The notes: generated by a model from the letters alone, not told the origin. A stretch of DNA of 64,000 nt from Taxawa tesnikishii (nom. ined.) (GCA_030247885.1 JAPDRO010000008.1:186001-250000), one strand, 5' to 3'; counted from the stretch's first letter, positions 22,581 to 34,774 are shown. Numbers and translations are program-made.

Positions 22581-25500
22581 TCAGTATCTGCGCTGCTGCC
22601 CATACGGTTGCCCGTACTGCTGCCCATGTTGCTGTCCCTGCCCCTGTTGTTGTCCAGCAAAATAGTTCGCTCCGTAGGCCTGCTGCGGCGTAGCCTGATA
22701 CGGGCTCGCTGGATTGCTCCACCCGCTACTCTGTGCGTACGACTGCGGACTTTGAGTGTACATCTGAGCGCCCTGGTTCATCATCGGCATCACTGCCTGT
22801 CCGAAGATCTGCGGCATCCGCTGTGGCCCAGGCGACATGATCCCATTGAACTGGTAAGTACCAGACTGCTGTGAGTTCATGAAGTTCGCATAGGCCTGCT
22901 GTTTCAGCACTTCTTGCTGTTGCTGTTGTGCGTGCTGCTGCTGTTGACGATACTGTGCCTCCATCTCAGCTTGTGCTTGCTGCTGTTGGCGAGCAGCGAT
23001 CGCCTGCTGCACCAATCCGCTGCGCATTCCGTCTTTGATGGCTTGCTTTTCGCGCTCCCGGGCTGCCAATGCTCCGACTAGACCTGGCGCTTGCGCTTCT
23101 TCCGCTTGCTTATCCTTACCAGCGACGTTGATAAGTGGAGACCCGGTGGCTCGAGCTACGTGCATTTGCTCCCGTGCGGAGAGGTGCTGGGATTGTGTAG
23201 AATGCACAAGTCCACCGCTTGGGCTTGAGGGGTTCATCAGCATGCCAGCATTACGTGATTGGGATCTGCTCGGAGGAGTGCGCTGAGCCATCTGGTTCCA
23301 GTCTCCGGACGGGTTGCGACTGATTGGTGGCGTGTTTCCCGCTGAGCGTCGTTGAGGGAGCGTGGTGCCAGACGGTTGTCGGTTGTGGCTTTGCATAGGA
23401 GAGAATGGACGTGTTTGAGTAGGAGGCATAGGCGAAGCTGCCAACGCAGCCCGGTATTGGACCCACTGCTCGGGCGTGAGAGTTTGGCTGGCACGTTTGC
23501 TTCCACCTGGAGTAATGGCGCTTGGTTGCCAGGCGAGACTTCTGCGTTTCTCCTGTCCAGAGAGGATAGCTTCGCCACCTGAAGATGGGGGGCCAAAATA
23601 GGAATTCCTTTTATTATCGCTAGGGCTCAGGCGAGAAGCTGACCTGTGGTGTCCATGCTGTTCCTCGAGCGGACTCTCCTGTCCAAACCCGCCGGGGGTG
23701 ATCGTGCCACTCGTTGGCGGACGGTTGAGATTCGGCTTGTACGTATACGTTGGACCGAAATCTACGGTTGGCATTGCGTCACCGTCTGGAGTGTTGTCGG
23801 TATGGTAAGTGTCGAAACGGCTTTTGGGACGCTCTGATGTTTCCTGTCGAGTGAACTCGGGATCGCCCACTGTCTTAAGCCTGCCAGCTCTCGGCCTCTC
23901 CACGGACTTCTTTGGGGACGCGCTTCTGGCGCTCTTGGTACTTGCGTAATCCACAGAATCCTCAGTGACGTTACTCGCCATGGTGCTTGCTCGTGCCGAG
24001 GATTGTTCCAGGATCTGCTCAAGGACTTCTTGGTCGATCAGGTGATTGCGAAGACTGCCGTTGCTTGAAGGAGAGGATGGTTCAGATAAAGGGTCTGCTG
24101 GCAAAGGTCGGCTAGGAAGAGGCTTTCGAGATATATTACTACCATCTGCGCTAAAGGCGGGCGATATGGATCGGGTACGCTCCTGGCTTCCTGCCGGCAC
24201 AACAAGAAGAGGTTCGTGGCTGGCGCCACCCAGCTGTGGTACATGGCCATGCTGTGGGACTGGAGGGGGCGGTGCAGTATCTTGTGGGTTTAGGGGTGCA
24301 AATGCGCCGTCGTTGACAAAAGGAGAAGCAGGTATAGTAGGTAGACGTTGCTTGGTAGGAGATGCTGAACGGGTTCTCTGCGAAATGTTTACCAACCCTT
24401 GATTGCGCGAATAGGCGTCAGCAGGCTCTCCATCTCTGTTGTGGTTGGCGTCGATACGAACATTTGCATGGGTCTCCTGACCCCTTTCGGGGTTGGGATT
24501 CTGTCTTGTAGCATCAGAAAGCTGCATGAGGGTAGCTGCATCCATAGCGGAGTTTGCTCTACGGAGCTCAGGAGCCTGATATGGTTGGTGCGCAGGTCTG
24601 GAATTAGGATTGTGCAGGAATGCAGGAGGTGAGATCACAGGAGTAGGAGGTGGTTGAGATGCCTGAAGATTGAGCTCTTCGAATGCAGGCTGGATGTTCA
24701 TAGGTGGAGGACTTTCTGGCTCCGACTCAACACGCTCGAGTGGCGCACCATACGCTTGTTGCTGGCCGATAGCACCTCCATGAGCTGGTGGCGGCGGCGG
24801 CAATTCAAAATCCTCAGGACGCTCTCCATAAGACAGCCGCGAAGGTGTTTCAGCCTGATAGCGTTTGTAGCCCATTGCATCTGAAGCCGACCTCTTGTGA
24901 CCTCCGGGACTTGCATTGGCGACAGGAGCGGTACCGACCCTCTTGGGAGGAATGATAGCATTATGCGCTGGGGCAGGCGATTGTCCACGGCTGACCGGAG
25001 AAGAGTCTGCTCCTGAGTCGCTATCGTCGAATTTGATAGTACTGCGATTGTTGAGGTTCAAGCTTGTCCTGCTGACGGTGTTGCGTCGCTGGCCAGCTCT
25101 GCCTCCTGGGCTGCCGCTCTCCACAGAGTTCATACGGTAGGAGGTAAGTTTTTCAGCTCTTTCCTCCACTGGCGCTCCGTCCATGACTGACTGCCTTCCG
25201 TGTGAATGAGCCCCGAAACATCCAGTATATCGAGGTAGCCGTAACGACGGTCCCTTGGCATGGCAAACATGAGACCGCGCTGGTCAAGAGTGTCTGCAAT
25301 CAGACGGTTTGGCCGTCCGTACATTGCGAAAGTGTCAAAGACGGGGAAGAGCCATCTCAACATCATCTCGAATCCCGTCACTGCTGGATGTACTTCCGGC
25401 ATGACAAACAGGAATCCTTCGGTGGTAGCCTCTGGGGTAGTGTGAATGGTAATCAAACCTTCCAGCTTGATGAGCGTCGACTGGTCGATGAGAGGTTTCG

Positions 25501-26738
25501 ATTGAGGATAGATGGCATAAGCAGCGTAGGCGTCCGAAATAGTAGCGATAGGTCGTGTCTTCTTCGTAACTTTCCTGGTGTCGTAGAACTTGATGTCGCC
25601 CTTGGGCATCTCAGCCTTTCTGTCGTAGGCACTCTTCTTCTTGAGGATTTGCTTCTGTTGCTTCTGGAACTTCTCGTACTCCTTCTCGTCTGGCGGCGAT
25701 ATGACACACCAGCAGCGTCTCCACGGTGTCCCTGCGCCAAACCGTACTCTGGCCCAGTCCTCAGTCTTGAACCTAGACCTTTCCATGATCGTCTTGATAT
25801 TGTTCAAGAGCTTTCCCTTTCCTGCGATGAGCGATCCAGTGTACGCTTCCTGGAGCGTTGCATGCTCGTACATAGCGAGCCGAATCCCGGCCGTCCATTG
25901 CGTGAGCGAGTTCAAGGAATTGAAGTGAAGGAGGTAGCGGTTGTTAGCGGCAGTGGATATGCTGAGAACATTCTGGAGGCTGCCGCCTTCCGCACCGGTC
26001 ATAGGTAGCGACTCAATCTGTCCTGGCGTCTCAGCATCCACAATGAGAGGTCGTACTCGCGGGTCATACCATTTTGATTGAGGCATCGCTCAGGTTGATA
26101 AAGCTGGGAACGACTTCGCCATCTTCCCCAGCCGCATCTAAGGCTGCTGCATCCCATAACGATAATACTGTACCCACAAGCTGTGCGAAACACTCGGTCC
26201 ACACACGGTCAGCACTCGGCCTGCCTCCTAGGAGTATGTCAGCGGCATGCCCTCAACATTGCTGAAGTCACTCACGGGAGTCCAAATCGTGGAGTTTCAA
26301 GAAGTAACCCTCCTGATATAGTTTGTTCGAGTGGCTGTTCAAGTATGTGAAGATGGGCTGCAATTCCGGCAGCGTGTCTTGAGCGACGTCCATGAGAGGA
26401 GGTTGATATGTCTGCAGCATAGACAACGGCCGGCCAGACAGGGAGGCGCGAGAGTCTGAGCGAAAGCGCTGCTGTGTGGATGGAGAAGGAGAGGCTTGGG
26501 CGTATTGATCAAGTCTCTGGGCGGATGCCTGAGGGGTGGAGGTATCAATTGCCAGGGGCTTCCTCTTGGAGGTCGATGTCTGGGTCGTAGGAGAAGGAGG
26601 CACGTCAGAAGTGGTGGTGGTGTTGGTTGTAGGGCTCCTCGGCGGCGCGCCCCAAGTGCTCATGAACGAGAGGACTGGAAGCGTCAGTGGATGCAAGGGG
26701 TGATGCTTGTCGATCTACATACCTCGATTGCGAGGCAT
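22581..26738 (-). CDS. CAF120/SKG3-family PH-domain protein (four exons)
   Basis: Minus-strand exons 26738-26723, 26674-26276, 26227-26070 and 26017-22581, introns 48, 48 and 52 bp, about 1336 aa. Exon 1 is 16 bases and gives MPRNR joined to VLSFMSTWG. The N-terminal third holds a PH domain split by introns (GYFLKLHDLDSR, WTECFAQLVGTVLSLWD, SLQNVLSISTAANNRYLLHF). The CAF120-typical block follows (WRRCWCVISPP, KGDIKFYDTRK, FLFVMPEVHPAVTGFEMML, YGYLDILDVSGLIHTEGSQ). The rest is disordered, Ser/Pro-rich, ending in a long Gln-rich tail (QQQQAQAEMEAQYRQQQQ) and Gly/Gln/Tyr repeats. In yeast the relatives associate with the CCR4-NOT complex or the bud site. One T is missing in TTTTT 25149-25153; correcting it joins KELKKLTSYRMNS. 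Family membership is secure, exact function inferred. Confidence 0.88.
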
Positions 26739-27064
26739 GATGCTCGACTATGTGTCTCCTGACAACAACCTGTCTGTTTATAATTTCGTAGGCAATGTCC
26801 AACGGCGCGGCAGTTTTCGCAGTTGTATCCGACGCACGGCTTCCCGCTTTACGAGGGTGCGAAGGTGACCGGGGCGTATGCGCCGGGGGATGCAGGCGGC
26901 TCAATGCGAAGCGAGTGAAGAGGCGAGCATATGAATGCGGTGATATGGGCAGAAAAAGAACAAAAGGAGTAAGTTGCAGGAAAGCGTGTACGGCGAAGCG
27001 GTGCGGTGCGGTGCGGTACGGTGAGTTGTAAGTGAATGGTGGATGATGATGATGGTGCTTTCCG

Positions 27065-27091
27065 GACCGGACACGGACACGGACACGGACA
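27065..27091. repeat. GGACAC hexamer repeat
   Basis: Four tandem copies of GGACAC with one partial, preceded at 26996-27021 by a (GTGCG) run. Both are short and nearly perfect, so recent. Confidence 0.8.
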
Positions 27092-27335
27092 GGAACGGGC
27101 AGGTTGATCTGCGCTAGGTTTATTACATCAAGGCAAAAGGGTCTGTCAGGAAGACGTGCGGAGAGAACGCGTAAGTCAGACGGAATCGACGCTAATTTAA
27201 GGATAACTAACGCTATCTAGTCTGTACAGTGCAGAAGCCCGCGCGCCAGAGCCAAGAAGAGGAGAAGATAGGACGGCGTACAACACCACGCCTGGACACA
27301 GCTACCGGGCCTGCCATGGCAGCGTACCCTGCGGC

Positions 27336-27372
27336 CAGTGACAGTGGCAGTGACAGCGACAGTGACAGTGAC
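27336..27372. repeat. AGTGAC/AGTGGC hexamer repeat
   Basis: Six copies of a six-base unit with one or two changes. In the plus-strand frame it would read Ser-Asp/Gly-Ser-Asp, but no gene model supports translation. Confidence 0.75.
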
Positions 27373-27687
27373 GCTCTTGGTTGGGAGCGAGCGGCCGAGG
27401 GCGTGCCTCTTCCTTGGTTGCTTGGCTCGGCGCCCAGTCTGCAGTTTCTGGTGTTGAATGAGCTGACGAACGCAAAGGGACAAGATCAAATCTGTGCCCA
27501 GCCGTGGCCGTCAGTCCACGGACGAGCGGTTACATTAGGCAACGATCGTTTGGGGCCGTACGCCGTATTTGGCTGGCGTGCTCAAAAACAACGAAAGCCA
27601 CCCGACCAAAACAGGCTCGACAAGTTAGAGCAATTGGGCAAGACATAGAGTACGTGCGTCGCCAGCACAGAGCATCAAGGTGAAAGC

Positions 27688-27747
27688 AACACACACACGC
27701 ACACACACACACACACACACTCTCTCTCTCTCTCTCTCTCTCTCTCT
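27688..27747. repeat. Compound (CA)n-(TC)n microsatellite
   Basis: About 30 bases of CA dinucleotides with one CG interruption, directly joined to about 27 bases of TC dinucleotides, 380 bases upstream of the BAH-PHD start. Likely length-variable between strains. Confidence 0.95.
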
Positions 27748-27887
27748 GGCCGGGAACGATGACTTTTGGTTGAGGCTCATCGTGCAACGCTAGCGACACG
27801 TTACTGAACCTTTCAAAAACCCCCACATTAGGTGAGAGAAGAGCCGCACACGCCATAGAGAGTATAGTGTGTCGGAGAACTTAGATG

Positions 27888-27921
27888 CTGTTTGATCTGT
27901 TTGATCTGTTTGATCTGTTTG
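27888..27921. repeat. TTTGATCTG nine-base tandem repeat
   Basis: Three perfect copies of TTTGATCTG plus flanking partial copies, about 210 bases upstream of the BAH-PHD ATG, in its probable promoter. Confidence 0.9.
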
Positions 27922-28126
27922 GACTATCTGGCCTGACTTGCTTCTAACGCGTTCCCCGCGCTACCCGTCAGCCAGACGCGAGCTTCTTCCTCCATCGATT
28001 CACGTTCGTGTTTCTCTGATCATCCGAACCTCCTTCTCACTCCCCAACCAACGTCTCGCAGACCCTATATCTACACGAACAGTCACACACTCTCGTCCCC
28101 AGCCTACCTTGGCTTCGACTACCAGC

Positions 28127-29515
28127 ATGGCTAAGCGCCGTGCGAGCGATACTGCACAAGCTACGAATCATCCGACTACACCTTCACATGCGCCACCCTC
28201 AAAACGACGCAAAACACTGCCAGCAAATACGGCTCTAGCCACTTCTCCTGCCACTCAGCAACCCAAGACCCCCAGTACCGCTCAAAAGTCGGAGACTGAG
28301 AAACTGACCAAATACTTTGAGCAGTGCGATAAGAATGGCAAACCCTATTTTATAGTTCAGTATGGGCACGCGGCAAAAGGGACAGGGAAGTCGAAAAAGA
28401 AGGCTTTAGGGGTACCATATGAACTCAAGCTGAACGGTACCAAATACTTGGAGGACGCCTACGTTGCCGTCCAGCCACCTGCAAGATGGAAGCAAATGAA
28501 GCACTACAACAGGTTCACGGGTATGTGAACTCAAAACCGCTTTGGACCTTACAGGGCTAAGTGACGAGATAGTCGGTGATCAGACAATCGCAAACGGGGA
28601 GGTTGTCCTTGTGCATCCGGAGGAAGACTCTGAAACAGACGGTAAAGGCGAGACAAATGGGGAGATTAAGAAAACACCGCTGGATGTCCCGCGACAGTGG
28701 AAAGCGCAAGTACACGAGACGCGCGCCCTCAACGAGAACCGTGTCTTCATTCTTGTGTCCTGGCTGAATCGGCCAAGCGACCTGCCGGGCGGAGGAGCTT
28801 CGTATCATGCGAAAAACGAATTGATACCCAGCAACGATTTCAATGTCATTGATGCGATGACGGTAAATGGGCGGCTAGAAGTTGTACATTGGGATGACAA
28901 TGACGACAATGTAGCGCCGCCCGAGGATGATCAATATTTCTGGAGGCAGATCTTCGACCGGGACACTCAAACGCTATCGGTAGGCAACAAATCCATGGGT
29001 ACAAGGGAGCAGCATGTGCAACGTCGCTGACAAGGCTACGCTGACAGAAACTTCGAACGGTTTGTGTAGATGAACAACCACACAATCCCGATAAGATGAT
29101 AGTTCAATGCAGCAACCCGCAATGTGGGTTGTGGCTGCACGACCAATGCATAGCTGACGAAGCGGCGACCCAAGCCGCCGCTGCGAAAACCAAAAAGCAA
29201 TCGGGACGATCTTCCACGGACAACACTGCCGTGACTAGTGCGATTGTTGTAGGAGGAGGAGCGGAAGCAGAAAAACCTGCTTTTGAAGGCGCCACAGCTG
29301 TCGGCAAGGCGGATGGGGTTGAGGCGTATGTGTTCATCAAAAGGACCAAGTCCGTGACACAGAAGGAGGATCAGACCAAAGACGAGGTTTTGGAAGCGGC
29401 TCCTGTGAAGAAAAACGAGATTATCATCATCGACAAGAGAGGGAAGAAGGAATCGCGGAGGTTGGAGCAGCTGAAGTGTCTGAAGTGTGGCACGGTTATT
29501 GAAGACGCCGACTAA
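28127..29515 (+). CDS. BAH-PHD chromatin protein (three exons; candidate EPR-1-like reader)
   Basis: Exons 28127-28520, 28555-28979 and 29048-29515, 428 aa, no frame correction needed. The N-terminus is basic with KRRKTL-type nuclear signals. A BAH domain spans roughly residues 95-275: YFEQCDKNGKPYFIVQYG, then VAVQPPARWKQMKHYNRF, then the hallmark ENRVFILVSWLNRPSDLPGG and NELIPSNDFNVIDAMTVNGR. After it comes a PHD-like zinc finger (VCVDEQPHNPDKMIVQC, CGLWLHDQCI); its last Cys pair seems displaced about 100 residues downstream to CLKCGTVI by an Ala/Lys-rich insert. BAH-PHD proteins of this order include the Neurospora EPR-1 and plant EBS/SHL readers of H3K27me3; assignment here is inference from domain order. 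Intron 1 is only 34 bp (GTATGT...TTACAG), unusually short. Nuclear location likely. Confidence 0.85.
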
Positions 29516-30661
29516 GCGCAACAAGTTCTTGCTAGGAAGAGGTGGCGATACGATGCGCCGCCTTGTGCACCCCTTCACTTTCTTACGGATTTGGTCTGGA
29601 TCTGGCAGTATACCTTCGAAGTTGAACATTCTCATATACAATATAGCAAGGACTGCACATCAGCAGTGTTGATACTGTATGCAGAGATTGTCTATGAGAC
29701 ACCAAATGCAGTTCTACGTCCTGGTTCTTTGAGTTAGACATTGAGAACCAACGGCTTGCATCTTTGTATCCCTTGTGCATGCGCAGGATGCGGTCTTATG
29801 AGGTATAGCTGCCAAGCCCAAAAAGATGTCATACGAGAAAGCAGTACCTGCGTAGAAAAAGGGCCCTTCTCATCATTCTCTAGTGTTCCTCCACACACCC
29901 ATCTCATCTTTCCTGCATCCTCGATCCATCGAAAAAACGTTAGCACTTGTGCACGATGAACCGTAATTAGACTCCTAATTCTGGTGTTTCGCAGTTTGAT
30001 CGGACTCCTTGTTCCAATCTTTTGCACTCACCTGCGCCAGTGGTACGTGGGCGGGTTCGGGGATGGTGTACTTGGTGAGCTCAACGTGAGGCTCAACTCT
30101 TGATATCGTAAGTGTATAGTTCAGACGAGTGGTGGGTGGTGTCCTGTGTGCACGTAGTACCGTCGTAGAGGACTGAGGAAGGTACATGCGGAGATGAGGT
30201 CCAGGGATGCTTCGATGATGTTGACGGTTTGTGATGGATGCAGTTCCACTTGAATCATTCACCTCCGCTTCAATTGTCGCGTTGGTCCCAAGATAGCTCA
30301 GTAGAGTGGGATCCAGCCAATTCAAGACAAGCGCGCCATGGGAAACCCTTTAGTCGCTCGGGCTGCTTACAATCAGTGCCGTCGATGTTAGCTCTGCGGC
30401 ATCTTGCTTGCTGTTACTTCTTGTGAAGAAGGAGAAGGATATGCCAGGCCCGAGCAGGATGTCAAGCGCTCCGCGAGTACGATTATGGAACATGACACGG
30501 TATTAACATGCGCTGAGTACAACGTGTTGAGTTTATATTCACAAATAGTCAGGTCAAGAAAACAACGAGAGGGATTCGTAACTTCATTTACTGTTTACTA
30601 TATCTACTCTTCGTACATTATCAAGAGCTTAGCACCCGCTTCACTTGGTACGAGCAGTTTA
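29516..30661. other. Convergent intergenic region
   Basis: 3' flanks of the BAH-PHD gene and of catalase. A minus-strand open stretch at 29975-30325 lacks an ATG and has protein-like composition, but I cannot place it in a gene. Otherwise nothing is seen. Confidence 0.5.
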
Positions 30662-32472
30662 CTAGGACTCGTACTCCTTGTGAGTTCCACGCTTTGGTGC
30701 ACCGTTGTTGTCAGTGATGCTGTTGCCTGGCTTCTTAGCCATGCCGTTAGCGATGCGGTTCTCGTCAGATTTGGCCATGCCGTTGTGGGTGCTGTGTGGT
30801 CTGTCAGTATACATGTAGTGATGTTCGTGCCGAATCAGGAACTTACCCGTTAAACCTCAATGTGCTGATGCCATCGTAGCCCTTGACACCGGTGGCCTTC
30901 TCGAGACGGGATGCAATGTCCTCAGACACCTCGCGGAAGATGGCGATCTGGCGCTTGATGATCTCCTCCTTGCGGCAAGTCTTCATGTGGCCAGAAACGT
31001 TGGAGATGAAGCGCTCCTTAGCACCATCATCGAAGACCTTCTCCCACAGGACGCGTGGGGCGTTGAAATCCTCAGGCCGGATCTCGGACAGGAAGGTGAT
31101 GGCCTCACCGGCGAAGTGGCCGTGGGTCTTATCGAGGTCGACACTGCGGTTGCGGAAGGAGATGGGCTGGATGGAGGAGAGGTATGGTGGACGAGAGCCC
31201 TGGTTGTAGAATGCCATGTTGCCGTCACGCTGGAAGTTGGCCATGCGGTATGGGACGCGTGGGGTGTTTACCGGCAACTGCTGGTAGTTGACACCGACAC
31301 GGTGGCGGTGAGTGTCTGGGTAAGAGAAGAGACGAGACTGCAGCACTGGGTCGGCGGATGGCTCAATACCTGGTGGCATGTGAGCTGGGTTAAAGGTGAC
31401 CTGCTCGATCTCGGCGAAGTAGTTCTTGACATTCTCGTTCAAGTAGAACTCTCCGACCTTGCGGCGTGGAAATTGCTTCTGCGGCCAGACGTGAGTCAGG
31501 TCAAAGACGTTGATCTTCTGCTTCTCCCACAAGTCCTCGGCCTCCTTCGCGGTCATGGTCTGGACTTCCAGGTCCCATCCCGGGTAGTTGCCCTCCTCGA
31601 TGGCGTAGAAAAGATCTTTCTGGTGAGCATCGGGAGAGTAGCTGTTGGACTCGGCCTGAGGAATGAAGCCAGTGCCCTGCTTGGACTTCATGTGGAACTG
31701 GACGTACTTCCAGTCACCGGCCTTGTTGACCAACTTCATGGTGTGGCCAGAGTAACCGTGCATCTTGCGCCAGTTCTCTGGAATACCACGGTCGCCCATC
31801 AAGATCATGACCTGGTGGACGGACTCTGGGTTCTGGGAGAGGTAGTCCCAGAACATAGTGGAGTCGTCAGCGCCGCTCAGGTGAGAGGCGGGGTCACGCT
31901 TCTGAGTGTGGATGAAGTGAGGGAATTTGGCTGGGTCCCTCAAGAAGAAGACTGGAGTGTTGTTTGCGACCATATCCCAGTTGCCCTCGTCGGTCCTGAA
32001 CTTAATAGAGAAACCACGTGGGTCTCTGGCACAGTCGTGGGAGCCAGACTCACCACCAACAGTGGAGAAACGGACGGTGATTGGGCATTGCTTTCCCTTC
32101 TGGAAGATGTCTGCAAGGCAGATATCGTCAAGAGGGTCGGTTGTCTTGTAATACCCGTGGGCACCACCACCCTTGGCGTGTACAACACGCTCGGGAATAC
32201 GCTCGCGGTCGAAGTGGGAGAGGAGATCGACTAGGTGGAAGTCTTGAAGGAGGAGAGGACCGTTCTCACCGACACGCTGGGTTTCTGCTTTGAATCAGCT
32301 AAGTTCTAAGTGATGTGTCTGGGGGAGACATACCGTATGGATGAGGGTATGGGACACCGTTGCTGGTGGTGTAGAGGGTGTCCTCGGAGGTGGCATTGCG
32401 ATCGTCGTTGTAGTCACGGTAGAGGTCGCCGTTCTTGCGGCCGTCTGGGGCGTGAGCCTGGTAGCTAGTCAT
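30662..32472 (-). CDS. Catalase, heme-dependent (three exons)
   Basis: Converts hydrogen peroxide to water and oxygen. Minus-strand exons 32472-32334, 32287-30847 and 30791-30662; introns 46 and 55 bp; 569 aa and no frame break. Diagnostic residues are all present: the distal His in ERVVHAKGGGAHGYY, FSTVGGESGSHD, the distal Asn in DMVANNTPVFF, and the proximal heme Tyr in SRLFSYPDTHRHR. The length and the C-terminus (GTHKEYES) fit a small- to medium-subunit monofunctional catalase without the flavodoxin-like extension of the large-subunit type. No signal peptide and no C-terminal SKL are seen, so cytosolic or N-terminally/internally targeted peroxisomal location is possible. The last 43 residues come from exon 3; reading through intron 2 would stop at once after RFNG, giving a shorter isoform. 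A TATA-like stretch (minus strand, about 32591-32600) lies 120 bases upstream. Confidence 0.97.
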
Positions 32473-34774
32473 GATTGCAGATAGGTATAGATGAAAACGA
32501 AACTTTTGGGGGGTGAGATCAAAGGCCGAGATCAACTCTGCTCTTATGTGTGTGAAGGAAGCAGAGGGGATCGGGGCTCGATAGGCAGCGCTTCATATAG
32601 CCACGGGTGTGGGGTTAGAGCTGCCCCTCAAGCGGCGGGGTGCTGACCATCTGCTGCGCGCACGCTCACTGGCCACAATCACGCCCTGCATCTGCCCAGG
32701 AATCCGTGACGTACTGCACTCGACCTCACGGCGAAATCGGCAAACGCTGTTCCAGACCTACCGGGTACAACCAATCAGGGAAGCAAGAATGGGCAGACGA
32801 TGAGCAGCAAGGTTGACCATGCATCATGGAAGAGCATGCTTCTCCACACGGTCAAACGCTGTTTGCACTCGACGTGCTTCGACCGCAACATCGCGTCCTC
32901 GTCCCTTTCTCGGCTCTGCAGTCTGCATCGTAATAGATTGCTGTGGTTGACGTGAAAGCCATCAGAATCTTCTCCTGCCACCGCCAGGAGATACCGGGAA
33001 CTGTGCGAATGTCGCCGCCGCCGCACTGTTCGCCAGCCCAGCTGAATAGAAACAATGAGGACGGCGGCAGTCGTCATCCAAGTCGAAGGTGAGGGAGGTG
33101 ACACGGACCTCGCTTACAAGGCTGGTCGGCATCTGCCGTGGGGAGAGGGAGAGTTCTGATGAACCGATTTGGCCAAGGCAGACTATTTGATATTGTCTGC
33201 CCTGCTGCCGTCTTCGTTGATCGGCCTGATACTGCCCTGCAGCATGCAATGAACTGCTCACCGCTGTACTCGACACAACCGCGGCAGCGATGCCGTTGTC
33301 GTCGAGAGCCTCAAACTCCAAGCCGTTGCCGCATCCAGCTACCTTGTTTCAGTTGCAGGAGCGCCACGGCGGGGCTGGAGCTCTCTCCTCATCTTGCATG
33401 CGTGGGGCCTGCAGTTGGGGACGCCCGAGGGAGGATACGTCTCTTGCAATTGCTGCTGCTTTCAGGAACGCTTGCCGCGGTTGAACAGGGCACGTTCATT
33501 TTCCCCGTCCTGCCTTGCCTTGTTCACAAGGCTTTGCAGAATTGCGCATGATCGAATCATGTTAAGTTTCGACTATGATGGGTTGCGCTTTGTTTGTGCT
33601 TGTGGTTCGCCCGAGTTTCGTCCACGTTGTCAACTCCACTTCAGCTCAAGCGCCCCGTACGTACCACGTACATGTGTCACCGTGCTAGGTGTGGAACGAA
33701 ACGTGCAGTATGCTGGAAAGCTTACTATGCGGAGACTCACATCTCCGGGGTTGAGTGCGTGAGCCCGTTCATCGTCTCAAAACTCGAAGCATTAGTGTTA
33801 TCAACCACCTCAGTTATATTCTTTGATGAATTGACATTCGAATATGATGGCTCCGATCCCGTGTGGATCTTGTCCGGTAGAGATGGCCTATGTGGAGAGC
33901 GAAAAAGATCGCGAGTATGCGAACGTCAGTGGGCGATGCAGTCGCAAGAGTAGAGGGAAAGCGGTGGAGAGAATGTACGATGCAATAACGTTCGAGGGGT
34001 TTGCTCAAAACGGAAGGACTGGCCAGCCTGCGGGCACACTGTACTCAACATCTCAGCCACGTCTTCGAAGAGTTCGATATTCGAATCACGACAGCACTGT
34101 ACGATGCCCGCTTCTTCATCTTGTGCCAAGCGGGATGCCAACGGAATTCCGTACAGTCAATACCACCTTCACAATCCGTCTGCTTTTCGCAGGAGCAGCA
34201 AGGGTTACGATGTACAAAACTTGCCCACTTTCATACAATCTGTCAAGACGTATCTGCTCTAAGCATACAGGTTCCTTTGCAGGAGAAAGGGATTAAGCGG
34301 CAGACATACTGAGTATTTGTGGTCTTTCACAAAATATTCGATCGCACACCACGCCGTTCTGGTATCGGCTATCTCCTCTGTTCTCTACCTATTCGGGGCT
34401 GTGTTCTCTATGTGGTGGGCAAAGCCGTAAGAATGAAGCCACGAACGCTTGTGCAGATACGACCACTGTCTGTTAAAGCAATCCCGGTTCACCTTTGGGT
34501 GTTTGCCTGCTCCTTATGTTTTACGCACTGGGAGACTGCGGTTCAATCACTTGCATAGAATGCAGGCGCATGAAACCCCGTCCTTGCTGTTTCAGAACCT
34601 TCAATCCATAACAGCTATCAGCAACAACCCATCAGCAACAATCCATCAGCAACAACCCGACAGCAAAGCATCAAGCGATCAGCCCGTTGTTGAGCTCAGA
34701 GCAGCTCTAAAGAGGTAGGTTGTACGCCTCCGTCCTGTGGTTTGCTTCGAGAGTTGACGCACCGCAGGCTGTAA
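32473..34774. other. Long intergenic region
   Basis: About 2.3 kb without a supportable gene. ORFs on both strands are short and frame-inconsistent. The stretch 33540-34600 is slightly more AT-rich and could be degraded sequence, but no repeat family or transposase similarity is visible. A 14-bp tandem repeat lies near the right end. Confidence 0.5.
34617..34658. repeat. 14-bp tandem repeat ATCAGCAACAACCC
   Basis: Three copies of a 14-base unit, the middle one differing by one base, about 120 bases upstream of the BTB gene start. Confidence 0.85.

Larger units (their letters stand above)
26739..28126. other. Divergent intergenic region rich in microsatellites
   Basis: Separates the start points of the CAF120-like gene (minus) and the BAH-PHD gene (plus). 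It is unusually dense in simple repeats, annotated below. A plus-strand frame at 27229-27648 lacks a good ATG context and includes a SD-dipeptide repeat; I do not accept it as a gene. Confidence 0.6.

Noticed and set aside
22900-22990. CAG/CTG-type repeat that might be an independent element
   Set aside because: It is the Gln-rich coding tail of the CAF120-like protein, with interrupted codons, not a free repeat.
27229-27648. Plus-strand ORF of 139 aa with a Ser-Asp repeat
   Set aside because: Its composition follows from a hexamer microsatellite, there is no conserved segment, and the start codon context is poor.
29975-30325. Minus-strand open stretch of 117 codons with protein-like composition
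   Set aside because: No ATG in frame, no good acceptor in front, and it lies in the convergent 3' flank of two genes; kept only as a note.
30285-30335. TAGCTCAGTAGAGTGG, resembling a tRNA D-arm
   Set aside because: No T-loop (GGTTCRA) or acceptor-stem partner follows at the right distance, so no cloverleaf can be drawn.
32473-34774. Gene-poor, slightly AT-richer stretch that might be a degraded transposon
   Set aside because: No terminal repeats, no target-site duplications and no transposase or reverse-transcriptase likeness were visible.
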